Source of the DNA: an uncultured Paracoccaceae bacterium
GTDB lineage: Bacteria > Pseudomonadota > Alphaproteobacteria > Rhodobacterales > Rhodobacteraceae
DNA: 64,000 nt
Reading direction: 5' to 3'
NCBI GenBank assembly: GCA_947492825.1
Contig: CANLNT010000002.1
Location: forward strand, 566,501-630,500
Shown: one piece after another, positions 35,328-43,436 of the stretch
Layout: every line of letters starts with the position of its first letter
Numbering within the stretch: position 1 is the first letter of the stretch
Made by a program: the position numbers and the translations under genes
Notes under the pieces: generated by a model
What the model saw: the letters and a program-made list of their open reading frames with translations, nothing else
Database searches by the model: none
Told to the model about the DNA's origin: nothing

Positions 35328-37610
35328 TTACAGATCAGCCTCGAAGGCACCCATGGATTGGTGGACGGGGCGGAAGTTGCCAAAGAAATCTCCGACGGTG
35401 CGCAAGCTGTCGTCAGCGCTTCCCAATGCCGGAGACCCGATGTCCGGGCGGTAGATCGCGACCGGCACATTATTGGTCGCATGGTTGCCGTGGGTGGCAG
35501 GGCTATCAGGGCAATAAAGCACGATCACCGCCTCACCGGCAGGCCAGGTTGTTCCGGTGTCATTAACGACCGTCAGCGAACTTGAACCAAAGGTGACCGG
35601 CACATCATGTTTGGGGTTGGCGTTCTTGTGACTGTTCAATCCGATGCGATGTGGAAGATCCGGAATGACGGCATAATCCGATTGTCCGCGACCCGTAGGG
35701 TACCCCAGCGTGATGCTGGCGCCGTCTGTCACGTCGCTTGGGATGATCACTTCGATCCGTTCGAATTTGGACCGGTAGCCGTTGTGTCGTGGCGTCCAAA
35801 TCGGCATGGCAACAAGCGGCGCCGCCGCGATGCTTGGCGATCCGGTTGCCGGTGCGTGAAGGATGTTATTGCTTTCAACGATATTTGTGAATGTGCCCAA
35901 GTTTGTCGCCTCAAAGACGATGACAGGCGGATTTATCTGATGTGCCGCGTCCATGAGGGACACACAGGTATTGTTGTAGACCTTGATTGGCCCTGCGGCG
36001 CATTCAGCGACGTTTCCCGTTTGCGCGCCTGGGTCTTCATAAAGCTCTGTTTGGACAAAGCCGCTGGGATTGAAGAGGCCGTAGAAATCGATCCGTGGCG
36101 CGTTTGGAACGGACATCAGGTTGTTGCGAATTGTTGCGCCACCATAGGTCAGGACGATCACTCTGCGATCGAAGGCGGTACCTGCCAGCACGCACCGCTC
36201 GATCAGGTTGTTTTGCACGTTCACTTGAACATTATTGTTCATGCGAGCAATCGAAAGGCTGCCTTCGATGCTACAACGCTGCACGTTGAACCGGGTTCCG
36301 CGATTGCCCCGTTGATCGAAGCGAACAGCGGCCTGTTGTGTGCGAATGCCGAACATGTTTTCGAACCAGCCGGTACGGACAAAGATGTCGCAGCCGTCGA
36401 TTACAACGTTTTTGGCACTTTGAAAGCGCAGGATCGCAGCATCGTTGTGGTAGCTCGGCCCATTAAGACGCGGTCCGCCAGAAAGTGCATTGATGTTGGA
36501 CATCGCCCGCACCCCCAAATAGGCGCAAGGTGCATTGATTTCTTCATAGAAATGGTATGACCGGCTGCCCTCACTGACGAGGTTGTGGAAGATGCGCACG
36601 CCAAGTTCGTTCGTAAAGCTGATCGCGACATAGGCATGGGCGCCAAAGTTCATGACATCAGTTTCGGTGACCAAGAGGTAGCTGCCCTGATCCGTCGACT
36701 GGCTAAAGCAACTGTTGTTTGCGGTTCCGGTTTCGGTCGTACTGTCCCAACCGCCTTCGAAGCTGATTCCGCTGATAACAGCGTCTTTGACATTGCTTGT
36801 GTCCCAGCCGACGAAGTAGATCATCCTGGATCCGCCAACGTGGTTGAGCTTGGGGCGGAGCGATCCAGTGCCAGACCCGACGACGTGCAACGACGGGCTG
36901 AGCGACGTCATCGCGACACCGGCGGTGTCCCATTCCTGATCATCCATCAGCATGACGCGATACGGTCCGGCCTTATTGTCGGTGAAGCTAAAGGCGGCCT
37001 CGATCGTCGTGCGCACGTGGGCATTCGGATATTGGGGTAATCCTGCCCCGGTCTGATCGACGATGATCGTAAGACCATTGGCGAACACATCGTCAGGGTT
37101 CTGGATCGTCGGTGTGTCTTCGTCAGGGCCGCCAATTTCGAACGTGGCCGTCGTGGTCTTGCCGCTTGATGGTTCGACCACAAGTACGCTGACCTGATAG
37201 TCGCCATGGGTGCTGTAGACATGAGCTGCCGTCGGACCATAGGCCACATTGGCGTCGCGCTGATGGTCCATAACATTTTCGGTGGCCGTGAAGGTGCTGC
37301 CGGGGTCGCCGAAATTCCAGAAATAGTAGACATCATGATGCTGCGGGTCATAGGCATCAGGGTCGACAGGCCCCGGCGTGTCAAAGCCCACAAGATCGAC
37401 CTCAAAGAACATGCCTTCCGGCGCGACCTGCAGGTTAGACCGTTTCACAAGCCGGATTGACGCGGACACACCGGGAGAGGGATCGCCCCATGGATTGTCC
37501 CCGCCGCCCCAGTTGTCGGTCGACCCCGCTGCGGTTCGGCCTTGCTGTGCCACTTGGATGGCAAAGGAACTTGTCTGTGGTATGCCTGTTAGGCCAATTT
37601 TCCTGCTCAT
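35328..37610 (-). CDS. PKD-domain, right-handed beta-helix protein (tailspike-like), third gene of GTA-spike unit
   Basis: The protein has 760 residues. It has no signal peptide or membrane segment. A PKD-like beta-sandwich spans ~60-160 (DVYYFWNFGDPGSTF; AHVYSTHGDYQVSVLVVE). Residues ~185-620 show repeated short strands with Asn/Gly turns typical of a parallel beta-helix (CFSQSTDQGSYLLVTETDVM, AKNVVIDGCDIFVRTGWF, ARMNNNVQVNVQNNLIERCV). A C-terminal beta module follows. Parallel beta-helix proteins with such modules are common as phage tailspikes that bind or cleave capsule. It starts 11 bases after the spike protein stop, in the same operon as the GTA spike-base homologue. No catalytic site can be assigned. 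Confidence 0.65.
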   Translation of the reverse strand: MSRKIGLTGIPQTSSFAIQVAQQGRTAAGSTDNWGGGDNPWGDPSPGVSASIRLVKRSNLQVAPEGMFFEVDLVGFDTPGPVDPDAYDPQHHDVYYFWNFGDPGSTFTATENVMDHQRDANVAYGPTAAHVYSTHGDYQVSVLVVEPSSGKTTTATFEIGGPDEDTPTIQNPDDVFANGLTIIVDQTGAGLPQYPNAHVRTTIEAAFSFTDNKAGPYRVMLMDDQEWDTAGVAMTSLSPSLHVVGSGTGSLRPKLNHVGGSRMIYFVGWDTSNVKDAVISGISFEGGWDSTTETGTANNSCFSQSTDQGSYLLVTETDVMNFGAHAYVAISFTNELGVRIFHNLVSEGSRSYHFYEEINAPCAYLGVRAMSNINALSGGPRLNGPSYHNDAAILRFQSAKNVVIDGCDIFVRTGWFENMFGIRTQQAAVRFDQRGNRGTRFNVQRCSIEGSLSIARMNNNVQVNVQNNLIERCVLAGTAFDRRVIVLTYGGATIRNNLMSVPNAPRIDFYGLFNPSGFVQTELYEDPGAQTGNVAECAAGPIKVYNNTCVSLMDAAHQINPPVIVFEATNLGTFTNIVESNNILHAPATGSPSIAAAPLVAMPIWTPRHNGYRSKFERIEVIIPSDVTDGASITLGYPTGRGQSDYAVIPDLPHRIGLNSHKNANPKHDVPVTFGSSSLTVVNDTGTTWPAGEAVIVLYCPDSPATHGNHATNNVPVAIYRPDIGSPALGSADDSLRTVGDFFGNFRPVHQSMGAFEADL

Positions 37611-37621
37611 GCGCGCTGCCT

Positions 37622-39733
37622 CTATCCAGAGTTGGTGTTGTAGAAGTTGCTCGTGTCATGCAGCGTTGCAAACTCCGCAGCCAGCCGTGCATCCGAAGCA
37701 TAGCCATCATACAGAAATGCAAAAGACATGACTGCCTTAACGTGTTCGGTTGGGTTCGTGTCCTCAGCGCCAGTGAACCAGATCATCTGGCCGCCGCCGG
37801 GACGCGGTGTCACACCGGGATCGACAGCATAGGGGGTGCCATCGAGTAGCAACTTGCGTTCGGTCGCACCGTTGTACCCATACGAAAAGCGAACAGTTTC
37901 GGCGATTTCGGGGCGACGCGTTGCCCCAGGTACCATCCAGCCGTTCGCGTTTGACCATGCATTGTAGCTGTCTGGGTTTGAGGATTCGCGGATCGCTGCC
38001 GTCGCGCGATTCGCCTCGCCGCCTTGTCGCACCAAAGAGATCACCGCGCCATTATGCGGTAAGTCCAGCGGCATCACGCTCACACCGGCCGTCCAAACGT
38101 CCTGCGACGGCAGGTCTTGCACGCGCAAAGCATTGGTTTCGAACTGTAGTAGATCACATTTGTCAGATGGGCAGAGGCGGTAGATTGATGATGGATCGCT
38201 GTCGATCAAGACGAAAAGATCGCTGCCATCAGACGTAACCCCTTCAAATGAGCCACCCAGCATTGAGGTGAAGACTGGGGTCGGTGTGACGGTGCCGTCC
38301 GGCAAAGCCTCGTACAAGTGATCGCCTGCATCAGAGCTGAGGTACATTTTCCCGTCGTGGAAAACGATCCCCTGAAGCTGATTGATGGTCTGCGACAACG
38401 CCAAGTTACCGAGATATGTGCCAGTCGGCGTGAAGTATGGAATGTTCGAACCATCAGTGTAGTCCGTGCAATAAAGGTTTCCATCAGCCGGGTTGATGGC
38501 AATTGCTGACGCCTCCCGACCGGCTGCTGAAATGTCATGACTGCGCACAAAGCTCAGGTCTGCTGGATCAAAGACGGCAATGTGTTGATTGGTGAATGGT
38601 CCGGAAGGCCAGACCTCAAGCGGGATCAGCAATTCGCCGTTATGAATGCAAGGGTCACCAAGGTGGTTGACCGCCGAAAGACCGCTAAGTCCAATTGGGT
38701 CGTCTTCGGTTTGAACAAGGTTCCAATCGACATCAAACTTTTTGATCTGGTTGGTATCAACGACAAACCAATGCGTGCCATCCCATGTTACGCCTTGATG
38801 CATCTGGATGTCTGGACTGACCCTTTCAAGTACATAGCTATCCGGGAAATTGCCCGTTTCGAACACGGCATTTTGGCCGGTGCGGTCGATCCGTTCCGGG
38901 AAAGCAATGACTGACAAATAGTCCACCCAAACCGCATTGCGTCCGATCGGGTCGTCTGTTGGGGCCAGCGGTGTGGACAAGCTGCGGGCGCGCAATGTGA
39001 AATCGGCATCTGCTGTTGCAAGAATGTCTTGTCTTACAAAGGCTGTCCCGCGCTGCAGGATCGGGTCGATCCAGATGATGTCCAGTGGATAAGACTGATC
39101 GTCCGCTGCGTTTGTCGCGCGTAGGTTACCCCCGTCGGTGCGCAGAGCTTGCCACATGACGGGTGACAGATCGGCCAGGTCGAAACGCACGGGGAAATTG
39201 GTTTGATCGACACCAACTGTGCCCGTTGGGATCGTGACCAACTGCGATGGGAACGGCAAAACAACGACGTTGCTGTCTGCATTGACGGCTGTAAGGCCTG
39301 GCTGATCGAGCGTTTCGGTCAACGATACATCGACGCCCGCGTTTTGCAGGGTCAGCGTGGTCGCAGTCTCACCCGGGATGGCGGTTCCATTGCTGCGCCA
39401 TTGGATCGTCGATACCGGTGGTGCGAGACTTGCATCAAATATCCAAAAGCCGAGCGTCGCGGTCAGAACTTCGCCAACGTTTGCAGCACCGGAAATGACT
39501 GGCGGCACAAGGTTCACCGGACCCAGCGCCAATGCATCGGTTGTGGTCTCGTAAGTTCCAGCAAAGGGCGAAGGCGGCAGCACAGTGATCGTGAGAGCGC
39601 CCGCCTCAGCCGTGATTTCTAACGTCCCGCTCGATGTTGTTGCAACTGAAAGAACGCCGCCCGGCACATCAAACACGCCCGAAAACATGCCCTGCGCTGG
39701 GCCAAGGCCAAGCCCCAATCCGATGCCGCTCAT
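37622..39733 (-). CDS. Multidomain beta-protein coupled to GTA spike base (candidate spike fibre, GhsB position)
   Basis: The protein has 703 residues from ATG 39733, which overlaps the spike-base stop by one base (TAATG). There is no signal peptide; it begins MSGIGLGLGLGPAQG. An Ig-like fold spans ~78-155 (GEVLTATLGFW, IQWRSNGTAIPGETATTLTL). Residues ~165-255 look like a DUF2341-type beta-sandwich (TNFPVRFDLADLSPVMW). Residues ~290-560 have NHL/propeller-like repeats (GDPCIHNGELLIPLEVW, GNLYCTDYTDGSNIPYF). The C-terminus ~570-703 resembles a LamG/ConA-like lectin fold. Glycan-binding folds and coupling to the base protein suggest it is the spike shaft/receptor-binding protein. Homology to R. 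capsulatus GhsB was not tested. Confidence 0.65.
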   Translation of the reverse strand: MSGIGLGLGLGPAQGMFSGVFDVPGGVLSVATTSSGTLEITAEAGALTITVLPPSPFAGTYETTTDALALGPVNLVPPVISGAANVGEVLTATLGFWIFDASLAPPVSTIQWRSNGTAIPGETATTLTLQNAGVDVSLTETLDQPGLTAVNADSNVVVLPFPSQLVTIPTGTVGVDQTNFPVRFDLADLSPVMWQALRTDGGNLRATNAADDQSYPLDIIWIDPILQRGTAFVRQDILATADADFTLRARSLSTPLAPTDDPIGRNAVWVDYLSVIAFPERIDRTGQNAVFETGNFPDSYVLERVSPDIQMHQGVTWDGTHWFVVDTNQIKKFDVDWNLVQTEDDPIGLSGLSAVNHLGDPCIHNGELLIPLEVWPSGPFTNQHIAVFDPADLSFVRSHDISAAGREASAIAINPADGNLYCTDYTDGSNIPYFTPTGTYLGNLALSQTINQLQGIVFHDGKMYLSSDAGDHLYEALPDGTVTPTPVFTSMLGGSFEGVTSDGSDLFVLIDSDPSSIYRLCPSDKCDLLQFETNALRVQDLPSQDVWTAGVSVMPLDLPHNGAVISLVRQGGEANRATAAIRESSNPDSYNAWSNANGWMVPGATRRPEIAETVRFSYGYNGATERKLLLDGTPYAVDPGVTPRPGGGQMIWFTGAEDTNPTEHVKAVMSFAFLYDGYASDARLAAEFATLHDTSNFYNTNSG

Positions 39734-39996
39734 TAGGACATGACCACAATGCCAGATGCAGTTGTGCCAGTGGCCCAAATGCGGGCGGCACGAATTGGAA
39801 AGGCGATCCCTGCGGCAATGTTGACCGTGGCGACTGCACCATCAATCGTCGTCAATCGCACGCTGCCATTAGCGGCGACGTTAATGGCTCGGCTTACGGT
39901 CGCGAGGTCCGCCGTATCACTTGGTGTGACCTCGATGACAGAGGTTGCAGGGCTTTCAAGGCCAGATGAATGGTCAGCAAATTTGTCCTGTGGCAT
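39733..39996 (-). CDS. GTA head-spike base protein, Rcc01079 (GhsA) family
   Basis: The protein has 87 residues from ATG 39996, with AGGATC nine bases upstream; a longer open frame to 40266 exists but is not family-like. The sequence fits the Rcc01079 spike-base pattern as I know it: MPQDKFADHSSGLESPA, then VIEVTPSDTADL, AINVAANGSVRLTTIDG and ARIWATGTTASGIVV. In Rhodobacter capsulatus, Rcc01079/Rcc01080 (GhsA/GhsB) form the head spikes of the gene transfer agent that bind the capsule. The same family could also occur in related phages. The gene heads the operon running to 35328. Confidence 0.82.
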   Translation of the reverse strand: MPQDKFADHSSGLESPATSVIEVTPSDTADLATVSRAINVAANGSVRLTTIDGAVATVNIAAGIAFPIRAARIWATGTTASGIVVMS

Positions 39997-40057
39997 GTTG
40001 TGATCCTGCTCGATAAAATTGTTGTGGAGAGACGACGAGGATGACCTGCAATCGTTA

Positions 40058-40090
40058 GGGCAAAGGTCGCTGGCAAAGGTTAATTTGCCC
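40058..40090. promoter_or_regulatory. GGCAAA direct and inverted repeats between spike operon and polymerase gene
   Basis: The 213-base divergent gap (39997-40209) holds GGGCAAAGGT (40058-40067), GGCAAAGGT (40072-40080) and the inverted copy TTTGCCC (40084-40090), giving the dyad GGCAAA-ggttaa-TTTGCC. This is a plausible operator between the spike operon (minus) and the polymerase gene (plus). Confidence 0.45.
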
Positions 40091-40209
40091 AGATGCCACC
40101 GTGACGGACCAGATTTCCGCCCTCGCAATGCCAAAAAGTTGAGATAGCTCGCACCGAAATCCGCTACAAAGCCATCAGGTTCAACAGCAAGGAAAGGAGC
40201 CGAAAGTAC

Positions 40210-41625
40210 ATGTTCGCGTCGTTGGTTCTTTACAGTTGGCCTGTAGTGGTGCTGGTGCTGTTCCAAAAGTACCGGATGCCGATCGCAATCTCTGTCGCGA
40301 TCATTGCCGGATATCTGATCCTGCCTTCCATTGCGGGATTGGACCTTCCCGTATTGCCGGTTCTGGACAAGGATTCGATCCCAGCGCTGACGGCGTTGTT
40401 CCTCGCGTTCTTTGCGCTGAAACGACCCAACATTGATGCATTGCAGCGTTGGATCCCGAAAAGTCTTGCCGCCTGGGTCATGTTGGTGGGCCTTGTCGCG
40501 GGTGCGTTTCTGACAGTCCTTACCAATGATGACCGTGTTGGTTTTTTGCCAGGGTTGAGGGTCTATGACGGATTTTCTTCAGTTCTGGGGGTCATGATCC
40601 AGTTGATTCCGTTCATCTTGGCGTACCGTTTTCTGGCCAGTCCTTCGCAGCATCGCACATTGCTTATGGTGCTTGCACTGGCTGGTTTGGGTTACTCCCT
40701 GCTGGCGCTCTACGAAATTCGCATGTCTCCACAGCTCAATCGAATGGTCTATGGGTTCTTTCCACACGACTGGATTCAGCATGTGAGGGGCGGCAATTTC
40801 CGTCCTTTGGTGTTTCTGGAACATGGTCTTTGGCTTGCGATATTCTTTGCAATGGCGGCAATCGCAGCGGTCGGTGCGTCTGCTGCCTTCCCGAAGCAAA
40901 GGACAAAGCTACGGCTGGTTGCAGGCTGGATCTTTTTGACACTGCTTTTGTCAAGTTCTCTCGGGGCTGCGGCGATTGCGTTCGTGCTGGTTCCTATCGT
41001 GTTTTTTCTACCGCAACGGACCCAGATGCTGTTGGCGCTGATCATCGGTACCATTGTGTTGACCTATCCCATCTTGCGTGAACGCGGATGGGTGACTGGT
41101 GATACGGCGGTCTCAATTGCGGCTTCAATCAATGCTGATCGTGCGGGATCACTTCAATTCCGGTTGGAGAACGAAGATATCCTTTTGCAAAAGGCCAACC
41201 AACGCCCGTTGTTTGGATGGGGTGGCTGGGGGCGCGCGCGGGTCTACGACGAATTGGGGACCGACATCAGTGTGACCGACGGCTATTGGGTGATCATTTT
41301 TGGTGTTGGTGGGTGGACAAGATACCTGTCCGAATTCGGACTGATGATCGCACCGCTTGTTTTCTTCTATGTACGCCGAAAACGCTACAATGTCGGACCA
41401 GAGACGACGACGCTGACGATCGTATTGTGTGCCAATCTGATTGATCTTCTCCCCAATGCGACGATGACGCCATTGACGTGGTTAATCGCCGGGGCGCTTT
41501 GGGGCCGCATGGACTGGAAAGGTAACGATGGTTCTGATCAACACGACCCTGAAGAGCTAGTCCCGGTTGCAGTTAGCCCCTATACCCGCCAAACCAAACG
41601 GATCAAACGACGTCAGGCGATCTGA
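40210..41625 (+). CDS. O-antigen ligase/polymerase-family membrane protein (Wzy-like)
   Basis: The protein has 471 residues from ATG 40210 with AAAGGAG at 40193. It has 10-12 hydrophobic segments and a large periplasmic loop containing RVGFLPGLRVYDGF and, near residue 330, NQRPLFGWGGWGRARVYDE, the region typical of Wzy_C/O-antigen ligase proteins. It would polymerise repeat units in the periplasm. It heads a plus-strand run with two GT2 enzymes, a sulfotransferase and a flippase, and is divergent from the GTA-spike operon. Confidence 0.82.
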   Translation: MFASLVLYSWPVVVLVLFQKYRMPIAISVAIIAGYLILPSIAGLDLPVLPVLDKDSIPALTALFLAFFALKRPNIDALQRWIPKSLAAWVMLVGLVAGAFLTVLTNDDRVGFLPGLRVYDGFSSVLGVMIQLIPFILAYRFLASPSQHRTLLMVLALAGLGYSLLALYEIRMSPQLNRMVYGFFPHDWIQHVRGGNFRPLVFLEHGLWLAIFFAMAAIAAVGASAAFPKQRTKLRLVAGWIFLTLLLSSSLGAAAIAFVLVPIVFFLPQRTQMLLALIIGTIVLTYPILRERGWVTGDTAVSIAASINADRAGSLQFRLENEDILLQKANQRPLFGWGGWGRARVYDELGTDISVTDGYWVIIFGVGGWTRYLSEFGLMIAPLVFFYVRRKRYNVGPETTTLTIVLCANLIDLLPNATMTPLTWLIAGALWGRMDWKGNDGSDQHDPEELVPVAVSPYTRQTKRIKRRQAI

Positions 41626-41632
41626 ATTTTCC

Positions 41633-42592
41633 ATGCCCAGTGAAATCTCTGTCTCGATTATCAACTACAAAACCGGCGACATGACCTTGTCGTGCGTGCA
41701 GTCAGTTCTGGACGACATTGGCGACCTCGCCGTGGATATTGTGGTGGTCGACAACGCGTCGGGCGATGGATCGGCTGAACAGATTGCCGAATGGATCGCG
41801 GCCCATCCGAACATGCCCGTAAAATTGGTAAGATCGGATGAGAATACGGGCTTTTCAGGGGGCCACAATCTGGGCATCACAAATAGCGATGGTGCCTATG
41901 TGCTTGTGCTGAATTCCGATGCTTTGCTTGAAAAGGGTTTCCTGAAGGCTATCATGGATAGGGCGAATTCTGCGCCTAATGCCGGTATGATTGCGCCAAG
42001 GTTGGTAGGTGATGACGGGACTGAGCAGATCAGCCGATTTCGCTTTGCTTCACCGCTGAGCGAGCTTGAAAGGGCAGCGGCAACTGGCCCCATAACAAAG
42101 TTGCTACGACGCTCATTGGTGGCGCTGCCCAAAGGCGCGCCAGAAGATAAGATCGACTGGGCCAGTTTTGCCTGCATCTTGCTGAACCGGGACATGATCA
42201 ATCAGATCGGTTTGATGGATGACGACTATTTTCTTTACTTCGAGGATGCAGAGTATTGCCTGCGTGCGCAGCGGGCGGGGTGGCGAATAGTCGTGACTGA
42301 TCTGGCGACCGCAATCCACTTTCGGGGTGGAAGCGGGCCGGTCAAGGCGCTGGAAAAGGCCCGCAAGCGGATGCCGACATACTTCTACGCATCGCGCTCT
42401 CGTTTCTTGCGTCAGGCGCATGGTTATTCAGGCCTGATCCTTGCCAATTTGTGCTGGCACCTTGGTCGGGCAATCGCACACCTCAAGCGTTTGGCAGGGA
42501 AAGAGGTTTATCCCGCCGTTGAAAATGAAGCGCGTGATATCTGGATTGGTGCGCGGGCCCCGCTCAAACCCTATCGGCAGGCGAATCAATAG
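41633..42592 (+). CDS. Glycosyltransferase family 2 (rhamnosyltransferase-like)
   Basis: The protein has 319 residues from ATG 41633, 7 bases after the polymerase stop. Motifs are VSIINYKTGDMTLSCVQSVL, IVVVDNASGDGSAEQIAEW, NTGFSGGHNLGITNSDGAYV and the DxD-like LNSDALLEKGF, then DDDYFLYFEDAEYCLRAQRA. This order is that of WbbL-type rhamnosyl/galactosyl transferases. The donor is uncertain. Confidence 0.88.
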   Translation: MPSEISVSIINYKTGDMTLSCVQSVLDDIGDLAVDIVVVDNASGDGSAEQIAEWIAAHPNMPVKLVRSDENTGFSGGHNLGITNSDGAYVLVLNSDALLEKGFLKAIMDRANSAPNAGMIAPRLVGDDGTEQISRFRFASPLSELERAAATGPITKLLRRSLVALPKGAPEDKIDWASFACILLNRDMINQIGLMDDDYFLYFEDAEYCLRAQRAGWRIVVTDLATAIHFRGGSGPVKALEKARKRMPTYFYASRSRFLRQAHGYSGLILANLCWHLGRAIAHLKRLAGKEVYPAVENEARDIWIGARAPLKPYRQANQ

Positions 42593-42593
42593 G

Positions 42594-43436
42594 ATGTCAC
42601 CGGACTTTATGATCATTGGTGCGATGAAGTGCGGGACATCTACCTTGCAAGCACAGCTTGCAGCGCAGCCGCAGGTATTCATGACCACACCGAAAGAACC
42701 AAACTTCTTTTCGGATGATGACGTCTTTCAGAACGGCTTGGACTGGTATGCGGCGCTTTTTGCGGATGCAACATCTGGTCAACTGACCGGAGAAGCGAGC
42801 ACGCACTATACAAAACTACCAACCCATCCGCATACGATTGCGCGGATGCGCGCGGCCCAATTGCGGCCAAAGCTGATATACATGGTGCGCAACCCGGTAG
42901 AGCGTGCTGTCTCGCATTTTATTCATGCATGGAGCATGGGAGAGGTCGATCAAGACCCGACAACGGCGCTTGCTGTGCTGCCCGAGATTGTCGAATACGG
43001 GCGTTATGCGATGCAAATTCAACCGTATTGCGATACGTTTGGTGTCGAAAATATCCACCTGACCAGCTTGGAGCAGGTGAAAGCTGATCCAGACGGAGAA
43101 TTGGGTAAGATCGCAATTTTTCTGGGGCTGGAAGGGCAAGTTGCCTGGCAGCATGAGATGGAAAGCCAAAATGTGTCCGCGGACCGCATGCGCCCCTTCC
43201 CGCTGCAAGGGCTGATTATTGACAACCCAGTCGCGCGCGGCTTGCGCCGTGTGCTTGTGCCCAAGGCGCTGCGTGATCGCATTCGCAAGTCCCGGACGAT
43301 GCAGGAACGCCCAAAGCTGACCACAGAAGATGTGGGGCGACTTGAGCATGTCTATCGGGCGGACCGCGCACATCTTGCAACGATGTTTCCGGGGCACCCT
43401 GCGTTGGACGTTTGCTATCCGTTTGCTGCCAAATGA
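42594..43436 (+). CDS. Sulfotransferase domain protein (fourth)
   Basis: The protein has 280 residues from ATG 42594, 1 base after the glycosyltransferase stop. Sulfotransfer_1 motifs are strong: DFMIIGAMKCGTSTLQAQLA for the phosphosulfate loop, KEPNFFSDDDVF, GEASTHYTKLP, and the 3'-phosphate site IYMVRNPVERAVSHFIHAWS. Its stop overlaps the next GT2 start (ATGA). It sits between glycosyltransferases, so it most likely sulfates the sugar chain. Confidence 0.9.
   Translation: MSPDFMIIGAMKCGTSTLQAQLAAQPQVFMTTPKEPNFFSDDDVFQNGLDWYAALFADATSGQLTGEASTHYTKLPTHPHTIARMRAAQLRPKLIYMVRNPVERAVSHFIHAWSMGEVDQDPTTALAVLPEIVEYGRYAMQIQPYCDTFGVENIHLTSLEQVKADPDGELGKIAIFLGLEGQVAWQHEMESQNVSADRMRPFPLQGLIIDNPVARGLRRVLVPKALRDRIRKSRTMQERPKLTTEDVGRLEHVYRADRAHLATMFPGHPALDVCYPFAAK

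Noticed and set aside
35607-36560. Antisense open frame of 317 codons inside the beta-helix gene
   Set aside because: No family resemblance, no ribosome site, and the sense frame is one of three tightly linked genes.
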